Shown here in pieces: positions 25,843-34,430 of a stretch of DNA of 64,000 bases. The stretch comes from Aminobacter anthyllidis (lineage in GTDB: Bacteria; Pseudomonadota; Alphaproteobacteria; Rhizobiales; Rhizobiaceae). Within the stretch, counting starts at the first letter, position 1, and the number at the start of each line of letters is the position of its first letter. The notes beneath the pieces are model-generated. The model did not search any database. It was not told the DNA's origin and saw only the letters and a program-made list of their open reading frames with translations. The stretch spans positions 186,001 through 250,000 of the forward strand of contig NZ_JAFLWW010000006.1 of assembly GCF_018555685.1 (NCBI RefSeq). Reading direction: 5' to 3'. A program made the translations under genes and the position numbers.

Positions 25843-26334
25843 CTATTCGTCGGCGGCCTTGGGCTCGCCGCGGCCGCGCCGCCAGGCCAGGAATTCGTCG
25901 AGAACGACCAGCGCCGCACCGACCGAAATGAAGGCATCGGCGAGGTTGAAGATGGCAAACGACCACACCGGCGTGTGGAACAAGATGTAGTCGATGACGT
26001 GGCCATAGACGGTGCGGTCGATGAGGTTGCCCAGCGCACCGCCGACGATCAGCGCGAAACCGAAGCGCGAGATGATTTGTGCCGGCGTGGTCTTGATGGC
26101 CAGATAGGTGACGAAGGCGACGACGACCGCCGTCAGCGCGATCAGCCCGGTGTCGCCGACGCTGGAGAACATCGAAAAGGCGATGCCGGTGTTGTAGGTG
26201 CGGTAAAGCGCCAGGAACGGCAGCAGGTCGACCTTCTCGTGCATGACGAGATTGGCCTCGACGAGAACCTTGATCCACTGGTCGAGCGCGACGGCAAGTA
26301 CAGTCACAAGCCCGTAGAATGCGGCTGGCTTCAC
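25843..26334 (-). CDS. lspA: Lipoprotein signal peptidase II
   Basis: The 163-residue integral-membrane aspartyl protease removes the signal peptide from diacylated prolipoproteins. Four hydrophobic helices carry the family signatures: NTGIAFSMF (48-56), GGALGNLIDR (98-107), the catalytic Asp115 in HVIDYI, and Asp133 in FNLADAFIS. The start is GTG at 26334 with AGGAGC seven bases upstream. It sits nine bases after the TrmH-like methyltransferase gene, in one transcription unit. Confidence 0.95.
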   Translation of the reverse strand: MKPAAFYGLVTVLAVALDQWIKVLVEANLVMHEKVDLLPFLALYRTYNTGIAFSMFSSVGDTGLIALTAVVVAFVTYLAIKTTPAQIISRFGFALIVGGALGNLIDRTVYGHVIDYILFHTPVWSFAIFNLADAFISVGAALVVLDEFLAWRRGRGEPKAADE

Positions 26335-26343
26335 GCAATGCTC

Positions 26344-27180
26344 CTAAAGCTTCAGCGCGCCGCGCCGGATTTCGAACAGCATGACGCCGGTGGCGACCGC
26401 GAGATTGAGCGAATCGGCGCGACCCGCCTGCGGGATGCGCAAAAGCTTGTCACAGGCATCAGCCAGATTGTCGGGCAGGCCCTGCTGCTCGTTGCCCATC
26501 ATCAAAAGCACCGGGCGGTTGCCGAAATCGACGGAACGGTAGTCGACCGCGCCCTTGAGATGCGTGCCTGCGACGGTGCCGGCAAAATCCTTGCGCCAGC
26601 CAAGAAATGCCTCCGGACTGGCCTTGGCGACGGGTACCGCGAAGATCGAGCCCATCGTCGCCCGCACTGTCTCGAGCGAGAACGGGTCCGTCGTCTCTCC
26701 AACCAGGATCACGCCCTTGGCGCCGGCAGCGTCGATGGTGCGGATGACGGTGCCGAGATTGCCGGGATCGCGCACCCGGTCGAGCGCCACCCACACGTCA
26801 TTGCCCTTCGGGCGAATGTCCTTGAGCGGCACGAAACGCTGGCTGAACACGCCGACAACCGCTTGCGGATTGTCGCGCCGGGTGATCGCCGTCAGTACTT
26901 TTTCCGAGACTTCGAGCACGTCGCCGCCCAAGGCAACGGTGCGCGCCGCGATCTTTTCGACAGCCGCGTTGCCGAGCGCCGACTTGGCGAAGATCAGCGT
27001 CTTGATCGTCCAGCCGAGATCGAGCGCGTCGATGACGAGCTTCAGCCCTTCGGCCATGAAGGCGTTCTGCTGGTCGCGGAATTTCTTCAGCGCCAGCGCC
27101 TTGATGTCCTTGACCAGCGGGTTGGCGAGGCTCGTCACTTCCTTGACGCGGCCCGGCGCCCCGGTGCGGTGTTCGCTCAT
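26344..27180 (-). CDS. SpoU/TrmH-family RNA 2'-O-methyltransferase
   Basis: The 278-residue enzyme methylates ribose in rRNA or tRNA. An N-terminal substrate-binding domain (about 12-110) precedes the SPOUT knotted domain, which shows LDRVRDPGNLGTVIRTIDA (131-149) and the C-terminal LLMMGNEQQGLP with SLNLAVATGVMLFE, the three SpoU motifs. It overlaps the next upstream gene by four bases (ATGA, 27177-27180) and is followed by lspA. RlmB-like or TrmH-like target cannot be separated by sequence. Confidence 0.9.
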   Translation of the reverse strand: MSEHRTGAPGRVKEVTSLANPLVKDIKALALKKFRDQQNAFMAEGLKLVIDALDLGWTIKTLIFAKSALGNAAVEKIAARTVALGGDVLEVSEKVLTAITRRDNPQAVVGVFSQRFVPLKDIRPKGNDVWVALDRVRDPGNLGTVIRTIDAAGAKGVILVGETTDPFSLETVRATMGSIFAVPVAKASPEAFLGWRKDFAGTVAGTHLKGAVDYRSVDFGNRPVLLMMGNEQQGLPDNLADACDKLLRIPQAGRADSLNLAVATGVMLFEIRRGALKL

Positions 27181-28391
27181 TTGGCCACCCAGCGTGAAAA
27201 CAGCGATGTCGACAGCGCCCGTCCCGCCGATTTCTCGCGGATGACAAGCTCGCCCGACTCGATGGTGCCGCCCATGCCGGCGAAGGTGTCGCGCATCAAC
27301 GCATGGATGGCGAAGAACGAGGCACGGATCGAATAGGCGGTCAGAACCACAGCCAGCGGCTTCGGCGTCAGGATCGAGCGGCAGATGTCGGTCATGGCGG
27401 GCAGGCTCTCAAACAGCTGCCAGACCTCGCCCTTGGGGCCGCGGCCATATGCCGGCGGGTCGAACAGGATGATGTCGTAGCGGCTGCCGCGGCGCTCCTC
27501 GCGCTCGACGAATTTCATCGCGTCCTCGCAGATCCAGCGGATCGGCTTGTTGGCAAGGCCGGCCATCTCCTGGTTTTCGCGGGCCCAGCCGATCGCCTTC
27601 TTCGAGGCGTCGACATGGGTGACCTCGGCGCCGGCGCGGGCGGCGACAAGAGAGGCAAGGCCGGTGTAGCCGAACAGGTTGAGCACCTTGACCGGGCGCT
27701 TGGCGTCCACGATCAGCCGGGCCATGTGATCCCAGTGCGTCGCCTGCTCGGGGAAAACGCCGACATGGCGGAACGAGGTGAAGCGGCCCTGATAATGCAG
27801 CCCGTCATGGCGCATCGGCCAGGTTTCGCCGAGCGGCAGCTTGGGGAAGCGCCAGCGGCCGAGCCCTTCCTCGTCGGTGTCGCCGGTGAAGACGGCATCG
27901 GCGCGTTCCCATTCCTTGGCCGGAAGCGCGCGCTGCCAGATCGCCTGCCCCTCGGGCCGCACGATGCGGTAGGGGCCGTATTGTTCGAGCTTCTCGCCGT
28001 CGCCGGAGTCGAGCAGGGCATAGTCGTCGTTGGGCGCGACCTCGAGGATCAGCGGCAGGCGCTCGGCAGGAAATGCGCCTTCGCGGCGAACTAGCTTGCG
28101 CGGTTCCAACCTTGGCTCGGGCTGATGCTTCGGCTCGGACTGATGGTCCTGGCGTGGGGCAGGGCGCTGCTCCGGCTTGCGCTCCTGCTGCCGCTCGACA
28201 CGGTCGCGCGTCTGGGCGGGGGCGGCTCCGCCCTTGCGGGGCGGTTGCGGGCGGCTGTCGCGGCGTTTGTCGCGCGGGTGCTTCAAGGAACGGCGTCTCC
28301 GGATAGTTGGCCGCTTTTGGCACAGGCCACCGTACACCGCAACCGGACGGGCCGTCGCGGGGGGGGCGGGGTGGTGCGAGGCCTCGATCAT
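27177..28391 (-). CDS. Class I SAM-dependent methyltransferase, RlmI/RlmK-like
   Basis: The protein has a Rossmann methyltransferase domain near its C-terminus: VLNLFGYTGLASLVAARAGAEVTHVD, the motif II region, and the catalytic-loop DPPAYGRGPKGE. This resembles RlmI/RlmK 23S rRNA cytosine methyltransferases. About 140 N-terminal residues are a low-complexity arginine, glutamine and proline-rich tail with no domain, and I cannot see a convincing start. The MIEASHHP start at 28391 gives 404 residues but lacks a Shine-Dalgarno, so the protein may begin later. The gene overlaps the TrmH-like gene by four bases. Confidence 0.75.
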   Translation of the reverse strand: MIEASHHPAPPATARPVAVYGGLCQKRPTIRRRRSLKHPRDKRRDSRPQPPRKGGAAPAQTRDRVERQQERKPEQRPAPRQDHQSEPKHQPEPRLEPRKLVRREGAFPAERLPLILEVAPNDDYALLDSGDGEKLEQYGPYRIVRPEGQAIWQRALPAKEWERADAVFTGDTDEEGLGRWRFPKLPLGETWPMRHDGLHYQGRFTSFRHVGVFPEQATHWDHMARLIVDAKRPVKVLNLFGYTGLASLVAARAGAEVTHVDASKKAIGWARENQEMAGLANKPIRWICEDAMKFVEREERRGSRYDIILFDPPAYGRGPKGEVWQLFESLPAMTDICRSILTPKPLAVVLTAYSIRASFFAIHALMRDTFAGMGGTIESGELVIREKSAGRALSTSLFSRWVAK

Positions 28392-28405
28392 ACGGCTAGT
28401 GAAGA

Positions 28406-28550
28406 TACCCCCACCCCTAACCCCTCCCCACAAGGGGGAGGGGGACTTGTTAGCGCTCTCTGTTCCTGTCGCCGATACGGGTGCAGCGGAGCTTGGACGC
28501 CGCGACGGCATTCCCCTTCCCCTTGTGGGGAGGGGTTAGGGGTGGGGGTA
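28406..28550. repeat. Extragenic inverted repeat with 30-bp perfect arms
   Basis: The left arm (28406-28435, starting TACCCCCACCCCTAACCCC) and the right arm (28521-28550, ending GGTTAGGGGTGGGGGTA) are perfect reverse complements of 30 bases, separated by 85 bases. It lies in the divergent region between the methyltransferase and WYL-regulator genes and looks like a mobile or amplified palindromic element of the kind scattered in Mesorhizobium-like genomes; the family name is not known to me. Confidence 0.85.
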
Positions 28551-28629
28551 CTCTCCGCTCAAATTTTCAAACGCCTTCCGCCCTTGCGCGCCCCAGCATA
28601 TCCTCTCCGCCACAACCCGCACGAGAATC

Positions 28630-29322
28630 ATGTCGCGCTCCGAACGCCTGCTCGACCTCATCCAGATCCTGCGCCGCCATCGCCGGCCGGTCAGCGGCTT
28701 GACGCTTGCTGGCGAGTTGGACGTCTCGATCCGCACGCTCTACCGCGACATCGCCACCCTGCAGGGGCAGGGCGCGCCGATCGAGGGTGAGCCGGGCGTG
28801 GGTTATGTGCTGAAGCCCGGCTTCATGCTGCCGCCGCTGATGTTCACCGACGAGGAGATCGAGGCCATCGTGCTCGGCTCGCGCTGGGTGGCGAAACAAC
28901 CCGACACCAGGCTCTCGGCAGCGGCGACCGATGCGCTGGCCAAGATCGCCGCTGTACTGCCCGACGATTTGCGCGAGGAGCTCGATGCCACTGCACTTCT
29001 GGTCGGGCCGAGTGCGGAGGCGACGCGCGAGGGCGCTGATCTCGGTATCATCCGCAAGGCGATCCGTGCCGAGCGTAAGCTGGAGATGACCTATGAGGAC
29101 GCTTCGGGAGCGGGTTCGCGCCGCATCGTCTGGCCATTTGCGCTCGGCTTCTTCGACAAGGTCAGGGTGATGGTGGCGTGGTGTGAGATGCGCGAGGACT
29201 ACAGGCATTTCCGCGCCGACCGCATCGCCGACCTCGCCGCCACCGACACGCGTTACCCGCGCCGCCGCGCCGTCATGCTCAAGGAATGGCGGGCGACGCT
29301 CGAAACGTCGAGGAAGCTTTGA
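28630..29322 (+). CDS. YafY-type WYL-domain regulator
   Basis: The 230-residue regulator has an N-terminal winged helix-turn-helix (about 1-60) with RPVSGLTLAGELDVSIRTLYRDI and a C-terminal WYL domain (about 130-220) with AIRAERKLEMTYEDA and RRIVWPFALGFFDKVRVM. WYL domains bind small ligands or nucleic acid. It precedes a VOC gene by 67 bases, as in many alphaproteobacterial pairs where this regulator type controls a glyoxalase-like neighbour. No Shine-Dalgarno is obvious before the ATG. The ligand cannot be predicted. Confidence 0.86.
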   Translation: MSRSERLLDLIQILRRHRRPVSGLTLAGELDVSIRTLYRDIATLQGQGAPIEGEPGVGYVLKPGFMLPPLMFTDEEIEAIVLGSRWVAKQPDTRLSAAATDALAKIAAVLPDDLREELDATALLVGPSAEATREGADLGIIRKAIRAERKLEMTYEDASGAGSRRIVWPFALGFFDKVRVMVAWCEMREDYRHFRADRIADLAATDTRYPRRRAVMLKEWRATLETSRKL

Positions 29323-29389
29323 ACGCCACTGCCAGAATCTGACAGTGGTGCCGACTACGGTCCTCCTCGTCCCAACAAGGAGAACATAG

Positions 29390-29776
29390 ATGCGCAGCCC
29401 CAACTTCATCATCCTCTATGTCGACAGCGCCGAAACCAGCGGTGCCTTCTATGCCAATCTGCTCGGCCGCCAGCCGGTCGAAGCGTCGCCGACCTTCGTC
29501 ATGTTCGTGCTTGATGGCGGCTTCAAGCTCGGCCTGTGGTCGCGCCACACCGCCCAGCCGGCAGCCGCCACCGCCGGTGGCGGATCGGAGATCGTCTTTG
29601 CCCTCGACGCGCAGGATGCGGTGGACGCGACCCATGCCGAGTGGTCCGGCCGCGGGCTCAAGATTATCCAGGCGCCTACGGAGATGGATTTCGGCCGCAC
29701 CTTCGTGGCACTCGACCCCGACAATCATCGCCTGCGTGTCTACTGCCTCGACGAAGCAGCGACAGCGCGGCCATGA
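29390..29776 (+). CDS. VOC-family protein
   Basis: The 128-residue protein has the paired beta-alpha-beta-beta-beta modules of the vicinal oxygen chelate fold: [23 protein letters not shown], then [18 protein letters not shown], then a second module ending [28 protein letters not shown] precedes the ATG. Glyoxalase-type metal ligands are not clearly all present, so it may be a binding or drug-resistance type protein. It is coupled to the next gene by ATGA (29773-29776). Confidence 0.85.
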   Translation: MRSPNFIILYVDSAETSGAFYANLLGRQPVEASPTFVMFVLDGGFKLGLWSRHTAQPAAATAGGGSEIVFALDAQDAVDATHAEWSGRGLKIIQAPTEMDFGRTFVALDPDNHRLRVYCLDEAATARP

Positions 29777-30117
29777 GCACGGCCAACTGGCTCGCGGTCG
29801 CTTCTGCCGAACATGTCAGGCGCGGCCGTGCCGGTGGCTTCATGCAGGTCTGCCATGGCAAGGCAGGCCCGCTGCGCCGGATCGGCGCCGGTGATGGTGT
29901 TGTCTACTATTCGCCGTCGACGGTCATGGGTGGCAAGGACGGTCTGAAGGCCTTCGCCGCCATCGGCCGGGTGCGCGAAGGCGATCCTTACCAGCTCGAC
30001 ATGGGCGATGGCTTCCGGCCGTTCCGGCGCGATGTCGATTGGGTGGCGTCTCACGAGACGCCGATCGCGATGCTGCTTGGGCAGCTCGATTTCACCGCAG
30101 GCGGCAACTGGGGTTAA
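29773..30117 (+). CDS. EVE-domain protein, truncated by an in-frame TAA
   Basis: The 114-residue product has the EVE/PUA-like pattern: [20 protein letters not shown], then [39 protein letters not shown] and [16 protein letters not shown] domains read modified bases or nucleotides. It stops at TAA (30115-30117) right after TAGGNWG. Family members usually continue with a tyrosine and QLRLGLFEL-type residues, and the same frame here keeps coding for QLRLGLCQLSEHDFRLIAEAM until a TGA at 30211. A single base change of TAT or TAC to TAA would explain it. The product may still be stable, but the last strand and helix are missing. Confidence 0.72.
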   Translation: MSTANWLAVASAEHVRRGRAGGFMQVCHGKAGPLRRIGAGDGVVYYSPSTVMGGKDGLKAFAAIGRVREGDPYQLDMGDGFRPFRRDVDWVASHETPIAMLLGQLDFTAGGNWG

Positions 30118-30213
30118 CAGCTGCGGCTCGGGCTTTGCCAGCTCAGCGAGCATGACTTTCGCCTGATCGCGGAAGCCATGGAGGCGGAGGTTCGTCTCGA
30201 AATCAGCTCTTGA
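30118..30213 (+). pseudogene. Remnant C-terminal coding of the EVE-domain gene
   Basis: Read in the frame of the EVE gene, 30118-30210 encodes QLRLGLCQLSEHDFRLIAEAM plus a short tail and ends at TGA 30211. It matches the expected end of the EVE family, so it is the severed 3' part rather than a separate gene. It overlaps the ornithine cyclodeaminase-like stop by 11 bases. Confidence 0.65.
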
Positions 30214-31168
30214 GCGCCTTGTAGACGGCAATGCCGGCGGCGAGGTCTTCAAGGGCGGCGCCCACCGACTTGAACAGGGTGATCTCGTCCGCCGACTGGC
30301 GGGCGGGCTTCTGGTCGCGGGCGAGCTCGTGCAGGTCGGCGACGATGTCTTCGGCCTTGAGCACACCTGCTGCGATCGGCTGGACGATGTCGCCGGCTTC
30401 CTTGGTGGCGCCGGCGCGGGTGTCGACATAGACGCGCGCCTTTCTGATCGCATCGTCATCGGCCTCGCGCATGCCGGGCGTGAAGCCGCCGACGAGATCG
30501 ACGTGGCAGCCGGGCTTGAGCCTGGCGCCCTTGACCAGCGGGGTCGTCGAGATCGTGCCGGCGGTGATGATGTCGGCCCAGCCGAGTTCGGCATCGAGGT
30601 CGGAGACGGCAGTCGCCTCAAAACCTTCGCTGCGCAATGAAGCAGCCAGCGTTTCGGCGTTGGCGAGCGTCCGGTTCCAGACGCGGATCTGCTTGATCGG
30701 GCGAACGGCGGCATGGGCGCGCGCCAGGAACTTGCACTGCGCGCCGGCACCGATCACCAGCAGTTTGGAGGCATCCTCGCGGGCCAGATAGGAGGCGGCG
30801 AGGGCCGAAGCGCAGGCCGTACGCCACTGGGTCAGGCGCGGGCCGTCCATCAGCGCCTGCGGCTCGCCTGTGACGCCGTCAAGCAGCAGGTAGAGCCCGA
30901 CGACGGCCGGCTTGGCGATGTCGTTGTTGTCGGGCGAGACGGTAACGATCTTGACGCCGATATGCCCGTCGGCGCCGGCGCCCGCAGCCTTGAAGTCGGT
31001 CCAGGCCGGCATCAAAAGCAGGGTCGAATCTGTGCCTTCGGCGCGCTCGACGGTGTGATGATGGCGCACCGGCTGCACCGCGCCCTCGCGGAAGGCCGTG
31101 CGCAGCGTCTCGACCAGTCCGGGAAAGGTCAGTGCGCGGTCGATGTCATCGGCCGAAAAATGCAGCAT
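30203..31168 (-). CDS. Ornithine cyclodeaminase/mu-crystallin family protein
   Basis: The 321-residue NAD-binding protein shows the family Rossmann loop LLVIGAGAQCKFLARAH in the middle, with TLLLMPAW, GVKIVTVSPDNN, and GPRLTQWRTACASALAASYL before it and VDLVGGFTPGMREADD and ARVYVDTRAGATKEAGD after. Members include ornithine cyclodeaminase, alanine dehydrogenase and ketimine reductases, and the substrate cannot be fixed from sequence. CAGGGAGAA precedes the start. The gene is convergent with the EVE gene. Confidence 0.88.
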   Translation of the reverse strand: MLHFSADDIDRALTFPGLVETLRTAFREGAVQPVRHHHTVERAEGTDSTLLLMPAWTDFKAAGAGADGHIGVKIVTVSPDNNDIAKPAVVGLYLLLDGVTGEPQALMDGPRLTQWRTACASALAASYLAREDASKLLVIGAGAQCKFLARAHAAVRPIKQIRVWNRTLANAETLAASLRSEGFEATAVSDLDAELGWADIITAGTISTTPLVKGARLKPGCHVDLVGGFTPGMREADDDAIRKARVYVDTRAGATKEAGDIVQPIAAGVLKAEDIVADLHELARDQKPARQSADEITLFKSVGAALEDLAAGIAVYKALKS

Positions 31169-31217
31169 AAGGTTCTCCCTGAAAGGTCGTCGCGCCCGAG
31201 CGAGTCAGTTGTGCGGA

Positions 31218-31547
31218 TCAGTTGGGGCGCGGCAGCGCCGGACCTTGCGCGACCGGCGGCCGCTGGGCCGCTGCCTGGCGCAGGCTCTCGGCTTCGAGGC
31301 CGCGCTGGCGGGCGACCTTGCGGAAGCGGCCCTGCTTGAGCCAGGTCACCGCGCCGCCGAGAATCACCCCGAGCGCCAGCGCCAGGAACAGCAGCACGAA
31401 CAGCGGCGCCTGGATGGTCAGCGCCGGGTTGCCCGGATTGAACGGATCGAGCGTGAATGCCGTCGGGGCGCGGTTGGCGACGGCGAGTGCGATCAGCACG
31501 ATCGCCACCGGCACGAAGACAACGATGAGCATGAAGCGGTTGAACAT
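31218..31547 (-). CDS. lapA: LapA-domain membrane protein
   Basis: The 109-residue protein has two transmembrane helices, MLIVVFVPVAIVLIALAVAN and LFVLLFLALALGVILGGAV, and a C-terminal cytosolic basic helix (WLKQGRFRKVARQRGLEAE). This is the LapA/DUF1049 layout, a partner of LapB in controlling LpxC and LPS assembly. lapB is not adjacent. It lies 44 bases downstream of ihfB, and an ihfB-lapA pairing is common in proteobacteria. Confidence 0.83.
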   Translation of the reverse strand: MFNRFMLIVVFVPVAIVLIALAVANRAPTAFTLDPFNPGNPALTIQAPLFVLLFLALALGVILGGAVTWLKQGRFRKVARQRGLEAESLRQAAAQRPPVAQGPALPRPN

Positions 31548-31591
31548 GGATATTCCCGTTTAAGACCCCGCCGCCACAGCCGACTGGCGGT

Positions 31592-31876
31592 TTACTTCGC
31601 CGAGTTCAGCCGCTCGCGCAGCTCTTTGCCGGTTTTGAAGAACGGCACCCACTTTTCCTCGACCTCGACGGATTCACCGGTGCGCGGGTTGCGGCCGGTG
31701 CGGGCAGGGCGGTTCTTGACCGAAAACGCGCCGAAGCCGCGCAGCTCGACACGATTGCCATCGGCAAGGGCATCGGTGATTTCGTCGAAAATGGCGCTGA
31801 CGATGTTCTCGACATCCCGCAGGAACAGATGCGGATTGCGTGTGGCAATGATTTGCACCAGTTCAGACTTGATCAT
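31592..31876 (-). CDS. ihfB: Integration host factor beta subunit
   Basis: The 94-residue protein is a DNA-bending HU/IHF-family subunit: [20 protein letters not shown], then [24 protein letters not shown] with the invariant RGFGAF, and the DNA-intercalating arm [22 protein letters not shown]. The V-E-E-K-W-V-P tip and spacing indicate the beta rather than alpha subunit or HU. It heterodimerises with IhfA, coded elsewhere. IHF assists sigma-54 promoters, and rpoN is in this window. Confidence 0.93.
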   Translation of the reverse strand: MIKSELVQIIATRNPHLFLRDVENIVSAIFDEITDALADGNRVELRGFGAFSVKNRPARTGRNPRTGESVEVEEKWVPFFKTGKELRERLNSAK

Positions 31877-31918
31877 GAGCTCGGTCCCCGTCGAGATGGT
31901 GATGATTTTATTTGTTTT

Positions 31919-32893
31919 TCAGCCGCCTGACACGGCTTTTTCAGCCTGCCAGAGCGACAGCATACCGTCAAGGAACAAGCGGTCGGCGCCCATTTCCTTG
32001 ATCAGTTGCGACGAGAAGTCGCCAATGCCGAGCGCGCGGCCAAGGGCCTGGGCGACGGAACTTGGCAGCAAGAAGCTGCCTGTGCGGGCGGGCTTCCACT
32101 CGATGACTTCCAGCTTGGCATCGATCCCCTTGGTGCCGAGCCAGGCGATGGCCTGGTCCTCGCCGCCGACCTCGTCGATCAGCTTGTTGGCGAGTGCCTG
32201 GCGCCCGGTCCACACCGAGCCGTCGGCAAGGGCTGTGGCTTCGGCCTTCGACATCGAGCGGCGTTCGGCGACGATGCCGACGAACCAGTCGTAGCTGTCC
32301 ATGATCATGTTGCGCATCATGGCGCGCTCTTCGTCGGTCGTCGGATTGAACGGGTTGGGCTCAGCCTTCAGCGGCGACGACTTGATCTCCTCGAGCTTGA
32401 CCCCGAGCTTGTCCATCAGCCCGGTCAGGTCGGGAAACTGTACCAGGACACCGATCGAGCCGACGATGGACGACTTGCGCGCCACGATGTGATCGGATGC
32501 CGTGGCGATCATATAGCCGGCGGATGCGGCAAGCGTGCCGACCTGGGCGACGACGGGCTTTTCCGCCGCGAGCTTGCGCACCGCGTCGAAGATCGCCTCG
32601 CCGCCTGCGGTCGTGCCGCCGGGCGAATCGATCGACAGGATCACGCCCTTGACGGAGGCGGACTTGCGGACCTCGTCGAGACGGCGAAGCAGGTCTTCGT
32701 CCTCGGTGATGGTGCCTTCGATCCGGACCTTGGCGATATGGTCGGTGGTCACGCCGGGAATGCGCTCGCCGGCAAGCCATGTCGACATGGCGACGATGGC
32801 GAGCGCTGCGATGAGAAAGGTTACGATGCGCCAGAAGGTCAGCTTGCGCCGCAAGCGGCGTCGGTCGATCAGATCGTCGGCTTTCATGGACAT
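31919..32893 (-). CDS. sppA: Signal peptide peptidase SppA
   Basis: The 324-residue single-unit SppA degrades cleaved signal peptides in the inner membrane. One transmembrane anchor (21-40) precedes the ClpP-like protease domain with SIDSPGGTTAGGEAI (88-102), the nucleophile Ser124 in LAASAGY, and Lys176 as the general base in SSPLKAEPNPF. It is the short form, half the size of E. coli SppA. It starts at 32893 or, at the second Met, 32887. It is followed by ihfB in the same direction. Confidence 0.9.
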   Translation of the reverse strand: MSMKADDLIDRRRLRRKLTFWRIVTFLIAALAIVAMSTWLAGERIPGVTTDHIAKVRIEGTITEDEDLLRRLDEVRKSASVKGVILSIDSPGGTTAGGEAIFDAVRKLAAEKPVVAQVGTLAASAGYMIATASDHIVARKSSIVGSIGVLVQFPDLTGLMDKLGVKLEEIKSSPLKAEPNPFNPTTDEERAMMRNMIMDSYDWFVGIVAERRSMSKAEATALADGSVWTGRQALANKLIDEVGGEDQAIAWLGTKGIDAKLEVIEWKPARTGSFLLPSSVAQALGRALGIGDFSSQLIKEMGADRLFLDGMLSLWQAEKAVSGG

Positions 32894-33160
32894 GGCGTGC
32901 CTCGCATGCTGTGCAGGCTTGCGCTTTTAGAGCAACGCTTTGGCGAGAGCCACAGCTTTCCTGCCGCAGCTGACGTTGCGGGATTTGGGTTTTGTAAGGT
33001 AAATAGCCATATAGGGGTTTGCAGTTCGGCAGCCGGACGCGGGGCATCAGTGCGTTCGGCCGCAACTCTTTGACCTTATGGTCATATTTTCGTGGCTTTC
33101 ATCCGCTTCACCGTGCCGGCCTGAAGGCAGGCTTGGATAGTTCGAAGAAGGACATTTGCG

Positions 33161-33880
33161 TTGGCGCGACCAATCGAGACGAGCGGCGGCGGCAGTGGTG
33201 TTGCGGTTGACACCGCGATTGCGCTTGCGACGTCGCGCGCCGATGCTTTCGACCTCGCGGCACGCCATTCGCGCCGCGTCCGCTTTCTCAAGCTCGCCTT
33301 GCCGCTTGCCGCCGTCGCGCTTGCCGTGCTGTTCGGCGGCTATACCTATCTTGCCGCGCCCCCTTCCATCCAGGTCAAGGCGGAAGGTGCCGCCTTCTCC
33401 GAAGGCAAGCTGGTGATGGCCAAGCCCCAGCTCAGCGGCTTCACCCGAGACAACCTGCCTTATTCGATGACCGCCGACCGTGCCGTGCAGGATCCGGCGA
33501 ACCAGGGCGTCGTCGAATTGCTCGGCATCGACGCCAACCTGCCGATCTCGGCCGACAACATTGCCAAGGTCGACGCAGTGCGCGGCATCTATGATCGCGA
33601 AGGCAATACGCTCAATCTGACCGAGCAAGTAATCGTAAAGACCAGCGACGGTATGGTCGCCAAGCTCAAATCGGCGTATCTCGACATGGGCAGCGGCGCG
33701 ATGAAGTCTGACGAACCGGTTGAAATAAGCCTTGACGGTTCGAAGATCACGTCCGATTCGATGTCCATGCTCGATAACGGCAAGGTTGTCGTGTTCGAGA
33801 AAAAGGTACGCGTGGACATCGATCCCGCGCGGATGAAGGCGGCGCAGAATGGCAGCGGAGGCGGGAGTGCGGCAAATTAG
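33161..33880 (+). CDS. lptC: LPS transport periplasmic-bridge protein LptC
   Basis: The 239-residue protein has a basic cytoplasmic N-terminus, one anchor (about 46-65, LKLALPLAAVALAVLFGGY) and a periplasmic beta-jellyroll of the LptC family, which takes LPS from the LptB2FG transporter to LptA. Residues such as LDMGSGAMKSDEPVEI and SDSMSMLDNGKVVVFEKKVRV are typical. The start is TTG at 33161 with AAGGA eight bases upstream. It overlaps lptA by 32 bases. Confidence 0.85.
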   Translation: MARPIETSGGGSGVAVDTAIALATSRADAFDLAARHSRRVRFLKLALPLAAVALAVLFGGYTYLAAPPSIQVKAEGAAFSEGKLVMAKPQLSGFTRDNLPYSMTADRAVQDPANQGVVELLGIDANLPISADNIAKVDAVRGIYDREGNTLNLTEQVIVKTSDGMVAKLKSAYLDMGSGAMKSDEPVEISLDGSKITSDSMSMLDNGKVVVFEKKVRVDIDPARMKAAQNGSGGGSAAN

Positions 33881-34430
33881 GTCTTGGCGGTCATTGGCCG
33901 CGTTAACATGCGCGGGCGTCGTGCTTTGCACCGCCGGCGCTTTTGCGCAGGATAGCCAGAGCAGGCTTTCGGGCCTCAAGCTCTCCGGCGACCAGCCGAT
34001 CCAGATCGAGAGCGACAAGCTCGAGGTTCGCGAATCGGAGAATCTCGCGATCTTCACCGGCAATGTCAGCGTCACCCAGGGGCCGACTGTCATGAAGTCG
34101 GGCAAGATGACCGTCTATTACGCCAAGGATGGCGGTTCGGCGGCCACCGGTTCGGCCAACATCGACAGGCTTGAGGTCGACGACAAGGTCTATGTGAAGT
34201 CCGACAAGCAGGTTGCCACCGGCGACCGCGGCACCTTCGACATGAAGACAGAGGTGCTGGTGATGTCGGGCAAGGAAGTCGTGCTTTCCGAAGGCGATAA
34301 CGTCCTGGTCGGCTGCAAGCTCACCGTGCAGATGAAGACCGGGCTTGCCCAGGTCGACGGCTGCAACAAGGGCACCAAGGGCAATGGTCGCGTCATGATG
34401 TCGATCACACCGGGTTCGCAGAAGAAGTAA
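33849..34430 (+). CDS. lptA: LPS transport periplasmic protein LptA
   Basis: The 193-residue protein has a signal peptide (hydrophobic LAALTCAGVVLCTAGAFAQ) and the OstA/LptA beta-jellyroll pattern: QPIQIESDKLEVRESENLAIFTGNV, then VYVKSDKQVATGDRGTFDMKTEVLVMSGKEVVLSEGDNVL. It bridges inner and outer membranes for LPS transport. The gene starts within lptC and ends one base before lptB, so translation of the three is coupled. Confidence 0.92.
   Translation: MAAEAGVRQIRSWRSLAALTCAGVVLCTAGAFAQDSQSRLSGLKLSGDQPIQIESDKLEVRESENLAIFTGNVSVTQGPTVMKSGKMTVYYAKDGGSAATGSANIDRLEVDDKVYVKSDKQVATGDRGTFDMKTEVLVMSGKEVVLSEGDNVLVGCKLTVQMKTGLAQVDGCNKGTKGNGRVMMSITPGSQKK

Noticed and set aside
33071..33084. TGACC-TTAT-GGTCA palindrome upstream of lptC
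   Set aside because: Arms are only five bases, so chance occurrence is likely in a region this long.
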